From assembly GCF_016862935.1 (NCBI RefSeq), contig NZ_BONX01000016.1, forward strand, positions 1-54,772: a stretch of DNA of 54,772 bases. Direction: 5' to 3'. This stretch comes from Plantactinospora mayteni. GTDB taxonomy: Bacteria > Actinomycetota > Actinomycetes > Mycobacteriales > Micromonosporaceae. Under the pieces are notes generated by a model. That model was not told where the DNA came from. It was given only the letters and a program-made list of their open reading frames with translations, and did not search any database. Position numbers and translations under genes: made by a program. Positions 1 through 9,184 of this stretch are shown piece by piece (the first letter of the stretch is position 1; each line of letters opens with the position of its first letter).

Positions 1-54
1 CCGGTGGAGGAGCAGGCGAAGCTGCCCGCCCCGCGCGAGGAGGAGTCGGCATGA
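1..54 (+). CDS. C-terminal end of an upstream gene, probably the partner peptide ABC transporter ATPase (partial)
   Basis: The window opens inside a reading frame that runs for 17 codons, is rich in Glu and Pro, and stops at a TGA overlapping the ATG of the next gene (ATGA). The residues carry no recognisable motif. In peptide transporter operons the OppF/DppF-type ATPase is normally preceded by its OppD/DppD partner, so identity is inferred from context only. Confidence 0.5.
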   Translation, partial: PVEEQAKLPAPREEESA

Positions 55-1172
55 CCGACGTGAAGGCCACCGGGGAGTCCGGCAACCTGGTCGAGGTCCG
101 GGACCTGAAGGTGCACTTCCCGATCACCCGGGGCGTACTCTTCGACCGGGTCGTCGGGCAGGTCAAGGCGGTGGACGGGGTCGACCTGACCATCCCGCGC
201 GGCAAGACGTACGGGCTGGTCGGCGAGTCGGGCTGCGGCAAGTCGACGCTCGGCCGGGCGCTGCTCCAGTTGACCCGGCCGACCGGTGGCCAGGTGAACT
301 TCGACGGCGTCGAGCTGACCGGGCTGCCGCCGAACCGGCTCCGGGCGATGCGCCGCCGGATGCAGATGATCTTCCAGGACCCGATGTCCAGTCTGGACCC
401 CCGGCAGAACGTCGAGTCGATCCTGGTCGAGGGGTTGCAGGCGCACGGGATCGGCGCCGACCGGGCCGCCCGGCGGGACATCATCGCCAAGACGCTGGAC
501 GCGGTCGGGCTGCCGAAGTGGGCGCTGTCCCGCTATCCGCACGAGTTCTCCGGCGGGCAGCGGCAGCGCATCGGCATCGCCCGGGCCCTGGTGCTCGGCC
601 CCGAGCTGGTCGTCGCCGACGAGCCGGTCTCCGCGCTGGACGTGTCGATCCAGGCCCAGGTGGTGAACCTGCTCGACGAACTCCAGGACGAGCTGGGGCT
701 GACCTATCTGGTGATCGCGCACGACCTGGCGGTGGTGCGGCACATCTCCGACGTGGTCGGCGTGATGTATCTCGGCGCGCTGGTCGAGGAGGCGCCGAGC
801 GACCGGCTCTACCGGGAGCCGCTGCACCCGTACACCCGGGCGCTGATGTCGGCGGTGCCGGTGCCGGACCCGGAGGTGGAGGACCGGCGGGAACGGATCC
901 TGCTCGCCGGTGACCTGCCCTCGCCGGCCAACCCGCCGGCCGGCTGCCGCTTCCACACCCGCTGCCCGTGGGCGCAGCCGACCCGGTGTGCCGACGAGCG
1001 GCCGGCGCTGCGCCCGATCGGCGAGAGCCGGGTGGCCTGCCACTGGGCGGAGCAGATCGCCAGCGGCGAGATCCGGCCGCACAAAGTGACCGCGCAGATC
1101 GTCCGGCCGGAGGACGAGGGTGAGACGCCCGGCATCGTCTCCGCGCCGAGCGAGCCGGGCTCGTTCGTCTGA
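51..1172 (+). CDS. Oligopeptide/dipeptide ABC transporter ATP-binding protein (OppF/DppF type)
   Basis: A 373-residue cytoplasmic ATPase that would power peptide import with an OppD-like partner and two permeases. The Walker A motif GESGCGKST is at residues 58-66, the signature FSGGQRQR near 166, and Walker B with the D-loop ([11 protein letters not shown]) near 188. The region after about residue 250 is the Cys-containing C-terminal extension typical of the oligopeptide subfamily ([10 protein letters not shown]). The start overlaps the upstream stop by 4 nt, implying translational coupling. Whether the substrate is a di- or oligopeptide cannot be told from this subunit. Confidence 0.9.
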   Translation: MTDVKATGESGNLVEVRDLKVHFPITRGVLFDRVVGQVKAVDGVDLTIPRGKTYGLVGESGCGKSTLGRALLQLTRPTGGQVNFDGVELTGLPPNRLRAMRRRMQMIFQDPMSSLDPRQNVESILVEGLQAHGIGADRAARRDIIAKTLDAVGLPKWALSRYPHEFSGGQRQRIGIARALVLGPELVVADEPVSALDVSIQAQVVNLLDELQDELGLTYLVIAHDLAVVRHISDVVGVMYLGALVEEAPSDRLYREPLHPYTRALMSAVPVPDPEVEDRRERILLAGDLPSPANPPAGCRFHTRCPWAQPTRCADERPALRPIGESRVACHWAEQIASGEIRPHKVTAQIVRPEDEGETPGIVSAPSEPGSFV

Positions 1173-1179
1173 GCCCCGA

Positions 1180-1213
1180 CACCCGGCCCGGGGAAGAAGA
1201 CCCGGGCCGGGTG
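1180..1213. terminator. Bidirectional hairpin terminator between convergent genes
   Basis: Perfect 13-bp inverted repeat (1180-1192 with 1201-1213) around an 8-nt purine loop. It lies between the ABC ATPase stop and the convergent SRPBCC stop, so it can serve both strands. There is no U tract, as is common in high-GC actinobacteria. Confidence 0.75.
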
Positions 1214-1224
1214 CATGCGTGGCT

Positions 1225-2094
1225 TCAGCTCTCCGCGTGGGCCTCGGCCGGTACGTTGTCGGTCGGGTCGTGGAGCCAGATCGGGCGCCAGTCCGCCAGT
1301 TCGTGGTAGCGGCGCAGCTCGGCGAGCCCGCTGAGCCACCCGGTCCAGGCCGCGTACGGCGGCCGGTCGAAGCCGCTCTGCACGAAGGAGAGCTTGGTCT
1401 TTCCTCCGCTGCCCGCCAGCTCCCAGCTCACCACCCCGGCCGGACCCCAGTCGACGGTCATCGCCCTGCCCGGGGTCAGGTCCAGCACCTTCGCCGGGTT
1501 GGGGTTGTTGTCGAAGCCGCCCATCGCATAGCGACCACCGACGAAGGGCTCGATCCCGATCGGATAGCCGAACCACTCGCTGGCCTTGGCCGAGTCGGTC
1601 AGCGACTCGTAGACCGCCTCCGGGGAGGCGTCGATGACGACCTCTTCGCGGAGCGTCGCCGAGGTGAAGTCGGTCCTCGAGGTGAGCGGCCGCCCCTCGA
1701 CGTGGTCGACGAGGTTGGCGATCGCCAGTGACCAGTACGTCTCGAGCACGCCCCGGACGGACCCGCTGATCACGTCCTGGAAGCTCCAGTGGCTCTGCGA
1801 GAGCGCGATGATCGTGGAGTCGGCGCTCTCCTCGGTGAGGGTGATCTCGGTGCTGGTCTCCTCGCCGTCCAGCAGCCAGGTGAACCGGAGGCTGTGTTCG
1901 CCGACGTCCAGTAGCCGCTGGTGTGGCGCGTCGCCCTCGGGCACGTGCCGGCCCCAGAACTCGTACCGGTGCGGCAGTTCGACCTCGGCGTGCTCGGCGA
2001 GCCAGCCGCGCAGCTCGGCGGCGTCGGTCAGGGCGTGCCAGACGTTCTTGACCGGCGCGGCGGCGCGGGCGCGCAGGTTCACTGGTGCGGTCAT
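1225..2094 (-). CDS. SRPBCC (AHSA1/START-like) domain protein with two tandem domains
   Basis: A 289-residue soluble protein. Two copies of the AHSA1-type helix-grip fold can be read: residues about 1-140 (opening with the APVKNVWHALTD pattern) and about 145-289 (ASPEAVYESLTDS, then FVGGRYAMGG). Members bind hydrophobic ligands or act as cochaperone-like factors. In actinobacteria they are often paired with ArsR-type regulators, as here: the start overlaps the upstream regulator's stop by 4 nt (ATGA). The ligand is unknown. Two domains in one chain is larger than the usual single-domain protein of about 150 residues. Confidence 0.85.
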   Translation of the reverse strand: MTAPVNLRARAAAPVKNVWHALTDAAELRGWLAEHAEVELPHRYEFWGRHVPEGDAPHQRLLDVGEHSLRFTWLLDGEETSTEITLTEESADSTIIALSQSHWSFQDVISGSVRGVLETYWSLAIANLVDHVEGRPLTSRTDFTSATLREEVVIDASPEAVYESLTDSAKASEWFGYPIGIEPFVGGRYAMGGFDNNPNPAKVLDLTPGRAMTVDWGPAGVVSWELAGSGGKTKLSFVQSGFDRPPYAAWTGWLSGLAELRRYHELADWRPIWLHDPTDNVPAEAHAES

Positions 2095-2645
2095 TTCGTG
2101 CCTCCATGTGGGTAGCAGGCGACGGCGAGCTTGAAGGCGTCGCCCTCGGCTCCGCCGTAGCGGGTGAACAGCTCTTGCAGTGCGGTCTGTAGGTCGGTGA
2201 GGAACTGTTGGCGTTGTTCCGCCGGCACCCGGATCTCGCCGGAGACGCCGATCGACGGCAGCTCCGGGGCGGTCCGGTCGAGGGCGGCGATGTCGGCCTG
2301 GACCTCCTCCATCAGGTTGAGCAGGTAGCCGAGGCTCATCTCGTCCTGCGCCTTGCGCAGCCCGATCCGGCCGACCAGCCGGGGCGAGAGCCAGTACGAC
2401 CGGGCGCTCGCCTGGTAGATGCCCTCGGAGATGCCGCGCACCCGGCGCTCGGAGACCTGGTCGACGAGGCCGGCCTCGACCAGGCGTTTCACGTGGTAGT
2501 AGACCCGCTGCGGGGTCTGGCCGAGCTGGGTCGCCACCTCGGTGCAGGTGTGCGGCTCGGCCAGTTGCCGCAGCACCTCGATGCGCTGCGGCTTGAGCAG
2601 GGTCTCGGCCTGCTCGATCTGCTCCAGGTACATCACGTCTCTCAT
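2091..2645 (-). CDS. ArsR-type winged-helix transcriptional regulator
   Basis: A 184-residue regulator with a winged-helix HTH in the N-terminal third (LRQLAEPHTCTEVATQLG then VYYHVKRLVEAGLV, about residues 20-65), where Tyr-Tyr-His lies in the recognition helix. No CxC metal-binding motif is visible, so it is probably not a metal sensor. The rest is an uncharacterised effector domain. I chose the ATG at 2645 over longer frames because a good promoter (TTGACA, 17-bp spacer, CAGGAT) sits just upstream; a second ATG at 2633 is possible. It is coupled to the SRPBCC gene and probably represses its own operon. Confidence 0.85.
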   Translation of the reverse strand: MRDVMYLEQIEQAETLLKPQRIEVLRQLAEPHTCTEVATQLGQTPQRVYYHVKRLVEAGLVDQVSERRVRGISEGIYQASARSYWLSPRLVGRIGLRKAQDEMSLGYLLNLMEEVQADIAALDRTAPELPSIGVSGEIRVPAEQRQQFLTDLQTALQELFTRYGGAEGDAFKLAVACYPHGGTK

Positions 2646-2655
2646 GGCAAAAACA

Positions 2656-2684
2656 ATCCTGTACGTAAAACTAAATTTTGTCAA
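2656..2684 (-). promoter_or_regulatory. Sigma70-like promoter of the ArsR-SRPBCC operon
   Basis: On the minus strand a consensus -35 TTGACA (2679-2684) and -10-like CAGGAT (2656-2661) are separated by 17 bp. The stretch is strikingly AT-rich for this genome. The expected transcription start is about 4-6 nt before the ATG at 2645, so the mRNA would be nearly leaderless, which fits the absence of a clear Shine-Dalgarno sequence. The AT-rich element may also hold the ArsR operator. Confidence 0.6.
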
Positions 2685-2728
2685 TCGGGCATGCCAAAGC
2701 CGATCGGGTCTCCTGGTGGGTGTGGAGA

Positions 2729-2992
2729 TCAGCCCTCGGGGCGGTCGAGCAGGCCGACCGCGACGGTGTGCACCGCGACCAGGTCGGCCGGGTCGACCAG
2801 CGCCGCCCGCCCGCCGGTCACCGCATACCACTCGGCGGCGTCCTTGTACTGCACCCGCAGCACGGCGTGCTTGCCGTCCAGCTCGGTACGGAGGGTCAGC
2901 TCCCCGGTGATCACCCCGACCTCGTCGGTCATCACCCCACCCGGGCCGGCGGTGATGTCGGCGGTCTGCGCGGCGGTTCCCTTCTCGCCCAT
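2729..2992 (-). CDS. Small conserved-looking hypothetical protein
   Basis: An 87-residue protein without a signal peptide or membrane segment. The sequence alternates beta-like stretches (GELTLRTELDG, HAVLRVQYKDAAEWYAVTGG) and ends with Asp-Pro-Glu-Gly-rich turns, suggesting a small beta-rich domain. Its ATG overlaps the stop of the upstream HNH nuclease gene by one base (TGATG), so the two are likely co-translated. A second in-frame ATG 20 codons in (MTDEVGV) could be the true start. No function is recognised. An immunity or partner role for the secreted nuclease is only a guess from coupling. Confidence 0.6.
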   Translation of the reverse strand: MGEKGTAAQTADITAGPGGVMTDEVGVITGELTLRTELDGKHAVLRVQYKDAAEWYAVTGGRAALVDPADLVAVHTVAVGLLDRPEG

Positions 2993-3639
2993 CAGCAGCT
3001 CCCCAGCATGTCGTCGAGCGCGGCCTTCTCGTCGGAGGTCACCGAGAGTCGCCAGTAGTGCTTGACCGCGATCCAGTCCTCCGCGTACTGGCACCAGTCG
3101 TCCCGGTTCGACGGCTTCCACTGGGACGGGTCCTGGTCGCCCTTCGATCGGTTGGAACTCGCCGAGACCGCCAGCAACTGCGGCCGGTCCAGGTCGTTGG
3201 CGAAGTCGCCCCGCTTGTCGTCGTCCCACTCGTCGGCACCCGAGCGCCAGGCGTTGGCCAGCGGCACCATGTGGTCGATGTCCACGTCCGACGGGTCGGC
3301 GAGGGTCCGTTTGTCGTACCGGCTCGACCAGCGGCCCCCGACCACGTTGCAGCCGGAGAGCTTGATCCCGGTGCCGTCCCGCTGGAGCACGGTGTCCCGT
3401 ACGTCACAGTTCTTGCCGGCGTTGCGCCAGTGCGGGAAGTGCTCCCGACTGTAGCCGCGCATCGAGCCCGCGCTCGCCACGGTGAGCTCGGCGAGCTGGG
3501 CCTGGGTGTCGGCCGGCCCGGACGGCTCCGGTGCCGGGCTCTCCACCGGAGTGCAGGCAGCGGCGCCGAGAGCGAGCAGGCCGAGGAGCACGGCCGCGGT
3601 TCCCGACCGTGCTAGTGATCTGGTACGGATGAACGGCAC
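2992..3639 (-). CDS. Secreted HNH nuclease (GmrSD C-terminal/DUF1524-like), probable lipoprotein
   Basis: A 215-residue exported nuclease. The GTG start at 3639 places an Arg-containing N-terminus before a hydrophobic stretch (AVLLGLLALGAAAC, Cys at about 29), a signal peptide with a lipobox-like end, followed by a Pro-rich linker. The catalytic core has DIDHMVPLANAW (His at about 123) and later SNRSKGDQDP, the Asn/Lys half of the HNH fold. Such proteins are common in actinobacteria and are presumed to degrade extracellular nucleic acid, but few are characterised. It diverges from the MFS gene and is co-transcribed with the 87-residue gene downstream. Confidence 0.85.
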   Translation of the reverse strand: MPFIRTRSLARSGTAAVLLGLLALGAAACTPVESPAPEPSGPADTQAQLAELTVASAGSMRGYSREHFPHWRNAGKNCDVRDTVLQRDGTGIKLSGCNVVGGRWSSRYDKRTLADPSDVDIDHMVPLANAWRSGADEWDDDKRGDFANDLDRPQLLAVSASSNRSKGDQDPSQWKPSNRDDWCQYAEDWIAVKHYWRLSVTSDEKAALDDMLGSC

Positions 3640-3736
3640 GCTTCCAGCTTGCGAGGTGAGGACCGGTGCACAGGCAACCGGCGCAGGTTCCGGCGTTTCG
3701 CGGCATCTTACGACACAGGCAGGGCAGATTGACACC

Positions 3737-5251
3737 GTGAGTGACTCGTCAGCACCGATGCGGATCTCCAGTACGGCCGGCCGGGGTACCCTGCTCGCCG
3801 CCGTCGTCGCCTCCGGCATGGTCTTCCTGGACGCCACCGTGGTCAACGTGGCCCTGCCGCACCTCGGCGCCGAGCTGCACGCCAGCACCGCCGGCCTACA
3901 GTGGACGCTCAACGGCTATCTGCTGACCCTGGCCGCATTCGTCCTGCTCGGCGGGGCGCTCGGCGACCGGCTCGGGCGGCGGAAGGTCTTCCTCGCCGGG
4001 GTGCTGGCGTTCACCGCCGCCTCGATACTCTGCGGCGCGGCGCAGAACATCGAGTGGCTGATCGCCGCCCGTTTCCTCCAGGGGCTCGGCGGCGCGCTGC
4101 TCACCCCCGGCTCCCTCGCGCTGCTCCAGTCCAGCTTCCACCCGGACGAGCGGGGCAGGGTGATCGGCGCCTGGTCCGGGCTGGCCGGCGTGTCGACCGC
4201 GCTCGGCCCGTTCCTCGGCGGCTGGCTGATCGACGCGCTCTCCTGGCGGGCGATCTTCTTCCTCAACGTGCCGCTCGCGGTGATCGTGATCGTCGCCGCG
4301 CTGCGCTGGACCCCGGAGAGCCGATCCGAGGGCGCGACGGGAGCCCGGTTCGACGTGGCCGGCGCACTGCTCGGCGCGCTCGGCCTGGCCGGCGTCACGT
4401 ACGCGCTGATCGAGGCCCAGCAGCTCGGGCCCGGCTCCGGGCAGGTGGTCGGCGCCGCCGTACTCGGGGTGGTCGCCGCCGTCGCGTTCGTGCTGCTCGA
4501 ACGGCGCCGGCGCGAGCGGGCGATGTTGCCGCCGACGCTCTTCGGCACCCGGCTGTTCGGGGTACTCAACGTCTATACCGTGCTGGTCTACGCCGCGCTG
4601 ACCGGACTCACCTTCTTCTTCTCCGTCTATCTCCAGAACGTCGTCGGCTACTCCGCCCTGGAGACCGGCCTGGCCACCCTGCCGATGACCATCCTGCTGC
4701 TGGTCGGCTCGGCCCGCTCCGGCGCGCTCGCCTCGAAGATCGGGCCACGCCCGCAGCTCACCGTCGGCCCGCTGATCGCCGCCACCGGGCTGTTCCTGCT
4801 GCACGGGGTGAGTCGAGGCGACTCGTACTGGACCGCCATCCTGCCCGGGATCACCCTCTTCGGGCTCGGCATGACCCTGGTGGTGGCCCCGCTGACCGCC
4901 TCCGTACTGGCCGCCGCCCCGGACCGGTTGGCCGGCGCGGCCAGCGGCTTCAACAACGCGGCGTCCCGGGTCGGCGGACTGCTCGCCGTCTCCGCGCTGC
5001 CACTGGTGGTCGGGCTCTCCGGCGGCGGCTACGAGCGCTCCGGCCAGCTCACCCCGGCGTACCGGCAGGCGGTGCTCCTGTCCGCCGGGCTGATGGTGCT
5101 CGGCGCGCTGATCGCCGCCGTACTGGTGCGTCGGCCGGGGCGGGCGCCGAAGAAGTCCCGCCCCTGCCCGTCCCTGCCGCCGCCCCCGACCCACCAGCAC
5201 GAACCGGACCAGGATCCGGACCGGTCGAGGGCGGAACAGCACCGCTCGTAG
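3737..5251 (+). CDS. MFS efflux transporter, DHA2 (EmrB/QacA) family, 14-TM
   Basis: A 504-residue polytopic membrane protein. Motif A between TM2 and TM3 reads GALGDRLGRRKVFLAG, and the family C-like motif (GLAGVSTALGPFLGGWLID) lies in TM5, marking a proton-driven drug exporter. The hydrophobic pattern is consistent with 14 segments. I chose the GTG at 3737; the ATG at 3758 is an alternative. The C-terminus is a short hydrophilic tail rich in Pro and His. It is transcribed away from the secreted nuclease gene across a 97-bp gap. Substrate is unknown; no regulator is adjacent. Confidence 0.85.
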   Translation: MSDSSAPMRISSTAGRGTLLAAVVASGMVFLDATVVNVALPHLGAELHASTAGLQWTLNGYLLTLAAFVLLGGALGDRLGRRKVFLAGVLAFTAASILCGAAQNIEWLIAARFLQGLGGALLTPGSLALLQSSFHPDERGRVIGAWSGLAGVSTALGPFLGGWLIDALSWRAIFFLNVPLAVIVIVAALRWTPESRSEGATGARFDVAGALLGALGLAGVTYALIEAQQLGPGSGQVVGAAVLGVVAAVAFVLLERRRRERAMLPPTLFGTRLFGVLNVYTVLVYAALTGLTFFFSVYLQNVVGYSALETGLATLPMTILLLVGSARSGALASKIGPRPQLTVGPLIAATGLFLLHGVSRGDSYWTAILPGITLFGLGMTLVVAPLTASVLAAAPDRLAGAASGFNNAASRVGGLLAVSALPLVVGLSGGGYERSGQLTPAYRQAVLLSAGLMVLGALIAAVLVRRPGRAPKKSRPCPSLPPPPTHQHEPDQDPDRSRAEQHRS

Positions 5252-5409
5252 CGGTGCCGACAGGCGTGCCCGGGGTCGGGTGGGGCGGGCACGTCGGCGG
5301 CGGCGTGCCGGATCGCGCGGGGCGACCGGGGTGACCGGTCCGACCCGCTACGACGCGGCGGTTCAGGGCAGGACGTGCTGCGGCACGAGGTGTGGCCTGA
5401 TCGGGTGGC

Positions 5410-7182
<1,773 letters not shown>

Positions 7183-7326
7183 TCATGTGGCGTGAGCGCC
7201 GAGTGTCAGATCGAGATGTCGGATCGTCGAGCCGGATCCGGGTGCCTCGCGGGCCGGATCTCGGTGTCAGATCTTTCGAAGAGGCTGGCCGCAACGGGGT
7301 CCGGCCGGGATGCAGGACGGCGCGCT

Positions 7327-7395
7327 TCAACTCCGCGACGAGGTGCCGGCCTGGGAAGCCTCGTCGCGGCGGCGAAGGAGCAGGGCCTGCCACAT
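7327..7395 (-). CDS. leuA leader peptide (22 aa) with three consecutive Leu codons
   Basis: A short frame starts ATG at 7395 after a good ribosome binding site (AAGGTGA) and reads MWQALLLRRRDEASQAGTSS plus Arg-Ser before TGA. Leu codons 5-7 are CTG-CTC-CTT, followed by three Arg codons. The hairpin 7333-7369 begins at codon 9. This is the arrangement expected of a leucine-sensing leader peptide in front of leuA, and actinobacterial leuA leaders are known. The gap from this stop to the leuA ATG is 162 nt. It is too short for ordinary gene calling. Confidence 0.75.
   Translation of the reverse strand: MWQALLLRRRDEASQAGTSSRS
7333..7369 (-). promoter_or_regulatory. Hairpin overlapping the leuA leader peptide (attenuator element)
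   Basis: Perfect 11-bp inverted repeat (7333-7343 with 7359-7369) around a 15-nt loop, lying inside the leader-peptide frame just 3' of the Leu codons. A ribosome stalled at the Leu codons would mask the 5' arm, while free translation would alter which downstream structure forms. No clear U-tract terminator is visible between here and leuA, so control could be through translation initiation or a longer-range structure. Confidence 0.6.
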
Positions 7396-7500
7396 GACAA
7401 AGTCACCTTAGGTGCTCGACGAGCGATCGGGTAAGCGTAGTCCGCAATCTGAGAAACGCCCAGGTGGCGGCCGGTGTGCCGGGCGGTCCGCCGGCTCGGG
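7396..7500 (-). promoter_or_regulatory. leuA promoter region (unassigned boxes)
   Basis: The 105 bp between the nitroreductase stop and the leader-peptide ATG must contain the leuA promoter. I see no convincing -35/-10 pair; TACGCT (minus strand, near 7436) is a possible -10. Together with the leader and its downstream 162 nt this explains the whole 336-bp gene-poor stretch before leuA. Confidence 0.35.
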
Positions 7501-8046
7501 TCAGCGCAGCATCAACTCGGCCAGCGGGCGACGCTGGCGCAGGCCGATCTCCCGGGCCCGCAGGTCCTCGGGGAGCGAGTACGGGTCGCCGAGCCGGCCC
7601 ACCGCGACCACCACGTGCGGGCGTACCTCGGGGCAGAGTTCCAGGTCGGTACGGAGTCCGGCGGCGTCGAACCCGGAGATCTGCCGTACGTAGAGCCGCA
7701 GCACGGTGGCCTGGACCGTGAGGTGCGCCACCGCCTGGCCGAGGTCGTACGCGGCGTGCGGCAGCGGCCCGCCGGTCGGCCCGGTGGTGGTGTGCGCGCC
7801 GAGCAGCAGCGCGGAGGCCCGCCCGGCCCAGCGCTGGTTGCCGGCGGAGAGGTTGGTCAGGATCCGCTTGAACGCCTCGTCGTCCCGGCGGCCCACCAGG
7901 AAGCGCCAGGGCTGGGTGTTGTCGGCGGAGGGCGCCCAGCGGGCCGCTTCGAGCAGGGACGCGACCTCGGCATCGGTGAGGTCGGCGACCGGGTCGAAGG
8001 CGTGCGGACTCCACCGGGTCGCCAGTATCGGGGAGAGCTGGGCCAT
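7501..8046 (-). CDS. Nitroreductase family protein
   Basis: A 181-residue flavoenzyme of the FMN-dependent nitroreductase fold. Conserved patterns are the N-terminal TRWSPHAFDP (Arg-Ser that contacts FMN phosphate in the family) and LLEAARWAPSADNTQPWRF near residues 35-53, followed by a C-terminal Gly-Asp/Pro segment. I prefer the ATG at 8046 because the family motif starts about 9 residues later; an ATG 16 codons upstream adds nothing conserved. Likely oxidoreductase of nitro or quinone compounds; substrate unknown. It lies between leuA and a lipoprotein gene, all on the minus strand, with no sign of functional linkage. Confidence 0.85.
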   Translation of the reverse strand: MAQLSPILATRWSPHAFDPVADLTDAEVASLLEAARWAPSADNTQPWRFLVGRRDDEAFKRILTNLSAGNQRWAGRASALLLGAHTTTGPTGGPLPHAAYDLGQAVAHLTVQATVLRLYVRQISGFDAAGLRTDLELCPEVRPHVVVAVGRLGDPYSLPEDLRAREIGLRQRRPLAELMLR

Positions 8047-8131
8047 GGTGCCGAGTGTGCCGTATCGGGCACTCTGTCCCCACACCGGGGTCACCTCGCG
8101 TGACCGGGCGCACCCATAACGTGAATAAAGA

Positions 8132-8968
8132 TCATCCGCCGGCCCCGGTCGACCCGTCTGCCCCGGTCGAGCCTCCGTTCTCGGTCGACCCGCCGTCCTC
8201 GGTCGTCGCCTCGCTGTTCTCGGTCGAGTCGCCGGGTGGCGGTGCGGCGATCCGCAGCGGCTCCCGGTCGACCACCGGGCCGGGCAGTGCGACGGTGGCC
8301 GGGGCGGCGGTCGGGGTACCGGCCAGGGTCAGGGTGCCGGCGGGCAGTCGGGCCGCCGTCAGGGTGCCGTCGGGGGCGTAGCAGTAGATGCCGGGGTCAA
8401 GCGGCGGGCTGACCGAGGCCGAGGTCGACTCGACCGCGAAACAGGCGCCCTGGGCGCCCGGCAGGGCGGCGGCGGAGACCGCGAGCGGGGCCTGCCGGTC
8501 GGTGAGCACCTCCGGCCAGTCGGTGAACGGGTGCCGCATCCGGGGGTCGATGCCGGGATCGAGCGTCTGGTCGGGCTCGGCCACCCGTACGCAGCCCGAC
8601 TCCGGCTGCCCGGCCGAGGGGAGGGCGCACTGGAACACCCCGGCGCCGTTCTGGGCCAGCGAGACGTCCGCGCTGCCGCCGAGCGCGCCACCGGGGACGT
8701 CCACCCGCCAGGAGCGGTCGGTCGCGCGTACCACCGAGATCGACCGGTCCGGCTGACCGGGTGCGGTGAGCGTGTAGACGGCGGTCAGGTGGCGGTCCTG
8801 AGCGGCGGCAGCCAACGCCGCGAGTTGATCCCGAGCCTCGGTCGGCTGGCTCGCCGTCGGGGCGGGGGTGGTCGCGGCCGGCGCCGGGGCCGCCGAGCCG
8901 CAGCCGGCCAGCAGCGCGGTCCCGGCGATCAGGAGTGCGCCGAACAGGGGGGCTACGCCGGGATGCAC
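8132..8968 (-). CDS. Putative lipoprotein of unknown function
   Basis: A 278-residue exported protein. Starting at the GTG at 8968 gives a short N-terminus, a hydrophobic core and a clear lipobox LLAGC with Cys at residue 23, then an Ala/Pro/Thr-rich linker. The mature domain contains beta-rich repeats typical of LppX/LprG-like or LolA-like folds ([33 protein letters not shown]), but no firm family is recognised. Two Cys pairs ([22 protein letters not shown]...YCYA) may form disulphides. The C-terminus is a Gly/Ser/Thr/Glu-rich tail containing repeats of a [10 protein letters not shown] type. Confidence 0.7.
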   Translation of the reverse strand: MHPGVAPLFGALLIAGTALLAGCGSAAPAPAATTPAPTASQPTEARDQLAALAAAAQDRHLTAVYTLTAPGQPDRSISVVRATDRSWRVDVPGGALGGSADVSLAQNGAGVFQCALPSAGQPESGCVRVAEPDQTLDPGIDPRMRHPFTDWPEVLTDRQAPLAVSAAALPGAQGACFAVESTSASVSPPLDPGIYCYAPDGTLTAARLPAGTLTLAGTPTAAPATVALPGPVVDREPLRIAAPPPGDSTENSEATTEDGGSTENGGSTGADGSTGAGG

Positions 8969-9184
8969 CTCGTCATTCTCGGGGTATACCCCCCGGAACG
9001 GGTGGTCAGTCCAGCTACCCTCGCGTGTCGTCGGCGGGTCGGATGGTGGGAACGGCTGGTCGGTGCGACGCCGCCGGCCGGTACCCTGAGTTGGTCTCAC
9101 ACGGCGCCGCCGGTCTCGACCCGGCGGCGTCGGCACGCTCAGGGCCGTGCGCCTCGCCCGGCCCAGGGGAAGGAGAGCACCGTC
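8969..9184. promoter_or_regulatory. Divergent control region between the lipoprotein gene and ask
   Basis: A 216-bp gap holding the ask promoter. TACCCT at 9082-9087 is a possible -10 for ask. An imperfect inverted repeat pairs 9063-9077 with 9121-9136 (one bulge) and brackets this box. The ask ribosome binding site AAGGAG is at 9171-9176. No leader peptide with Lys or Thr codons was seen, and no lysine riboswitch was recognised. Confidence 0.35.
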
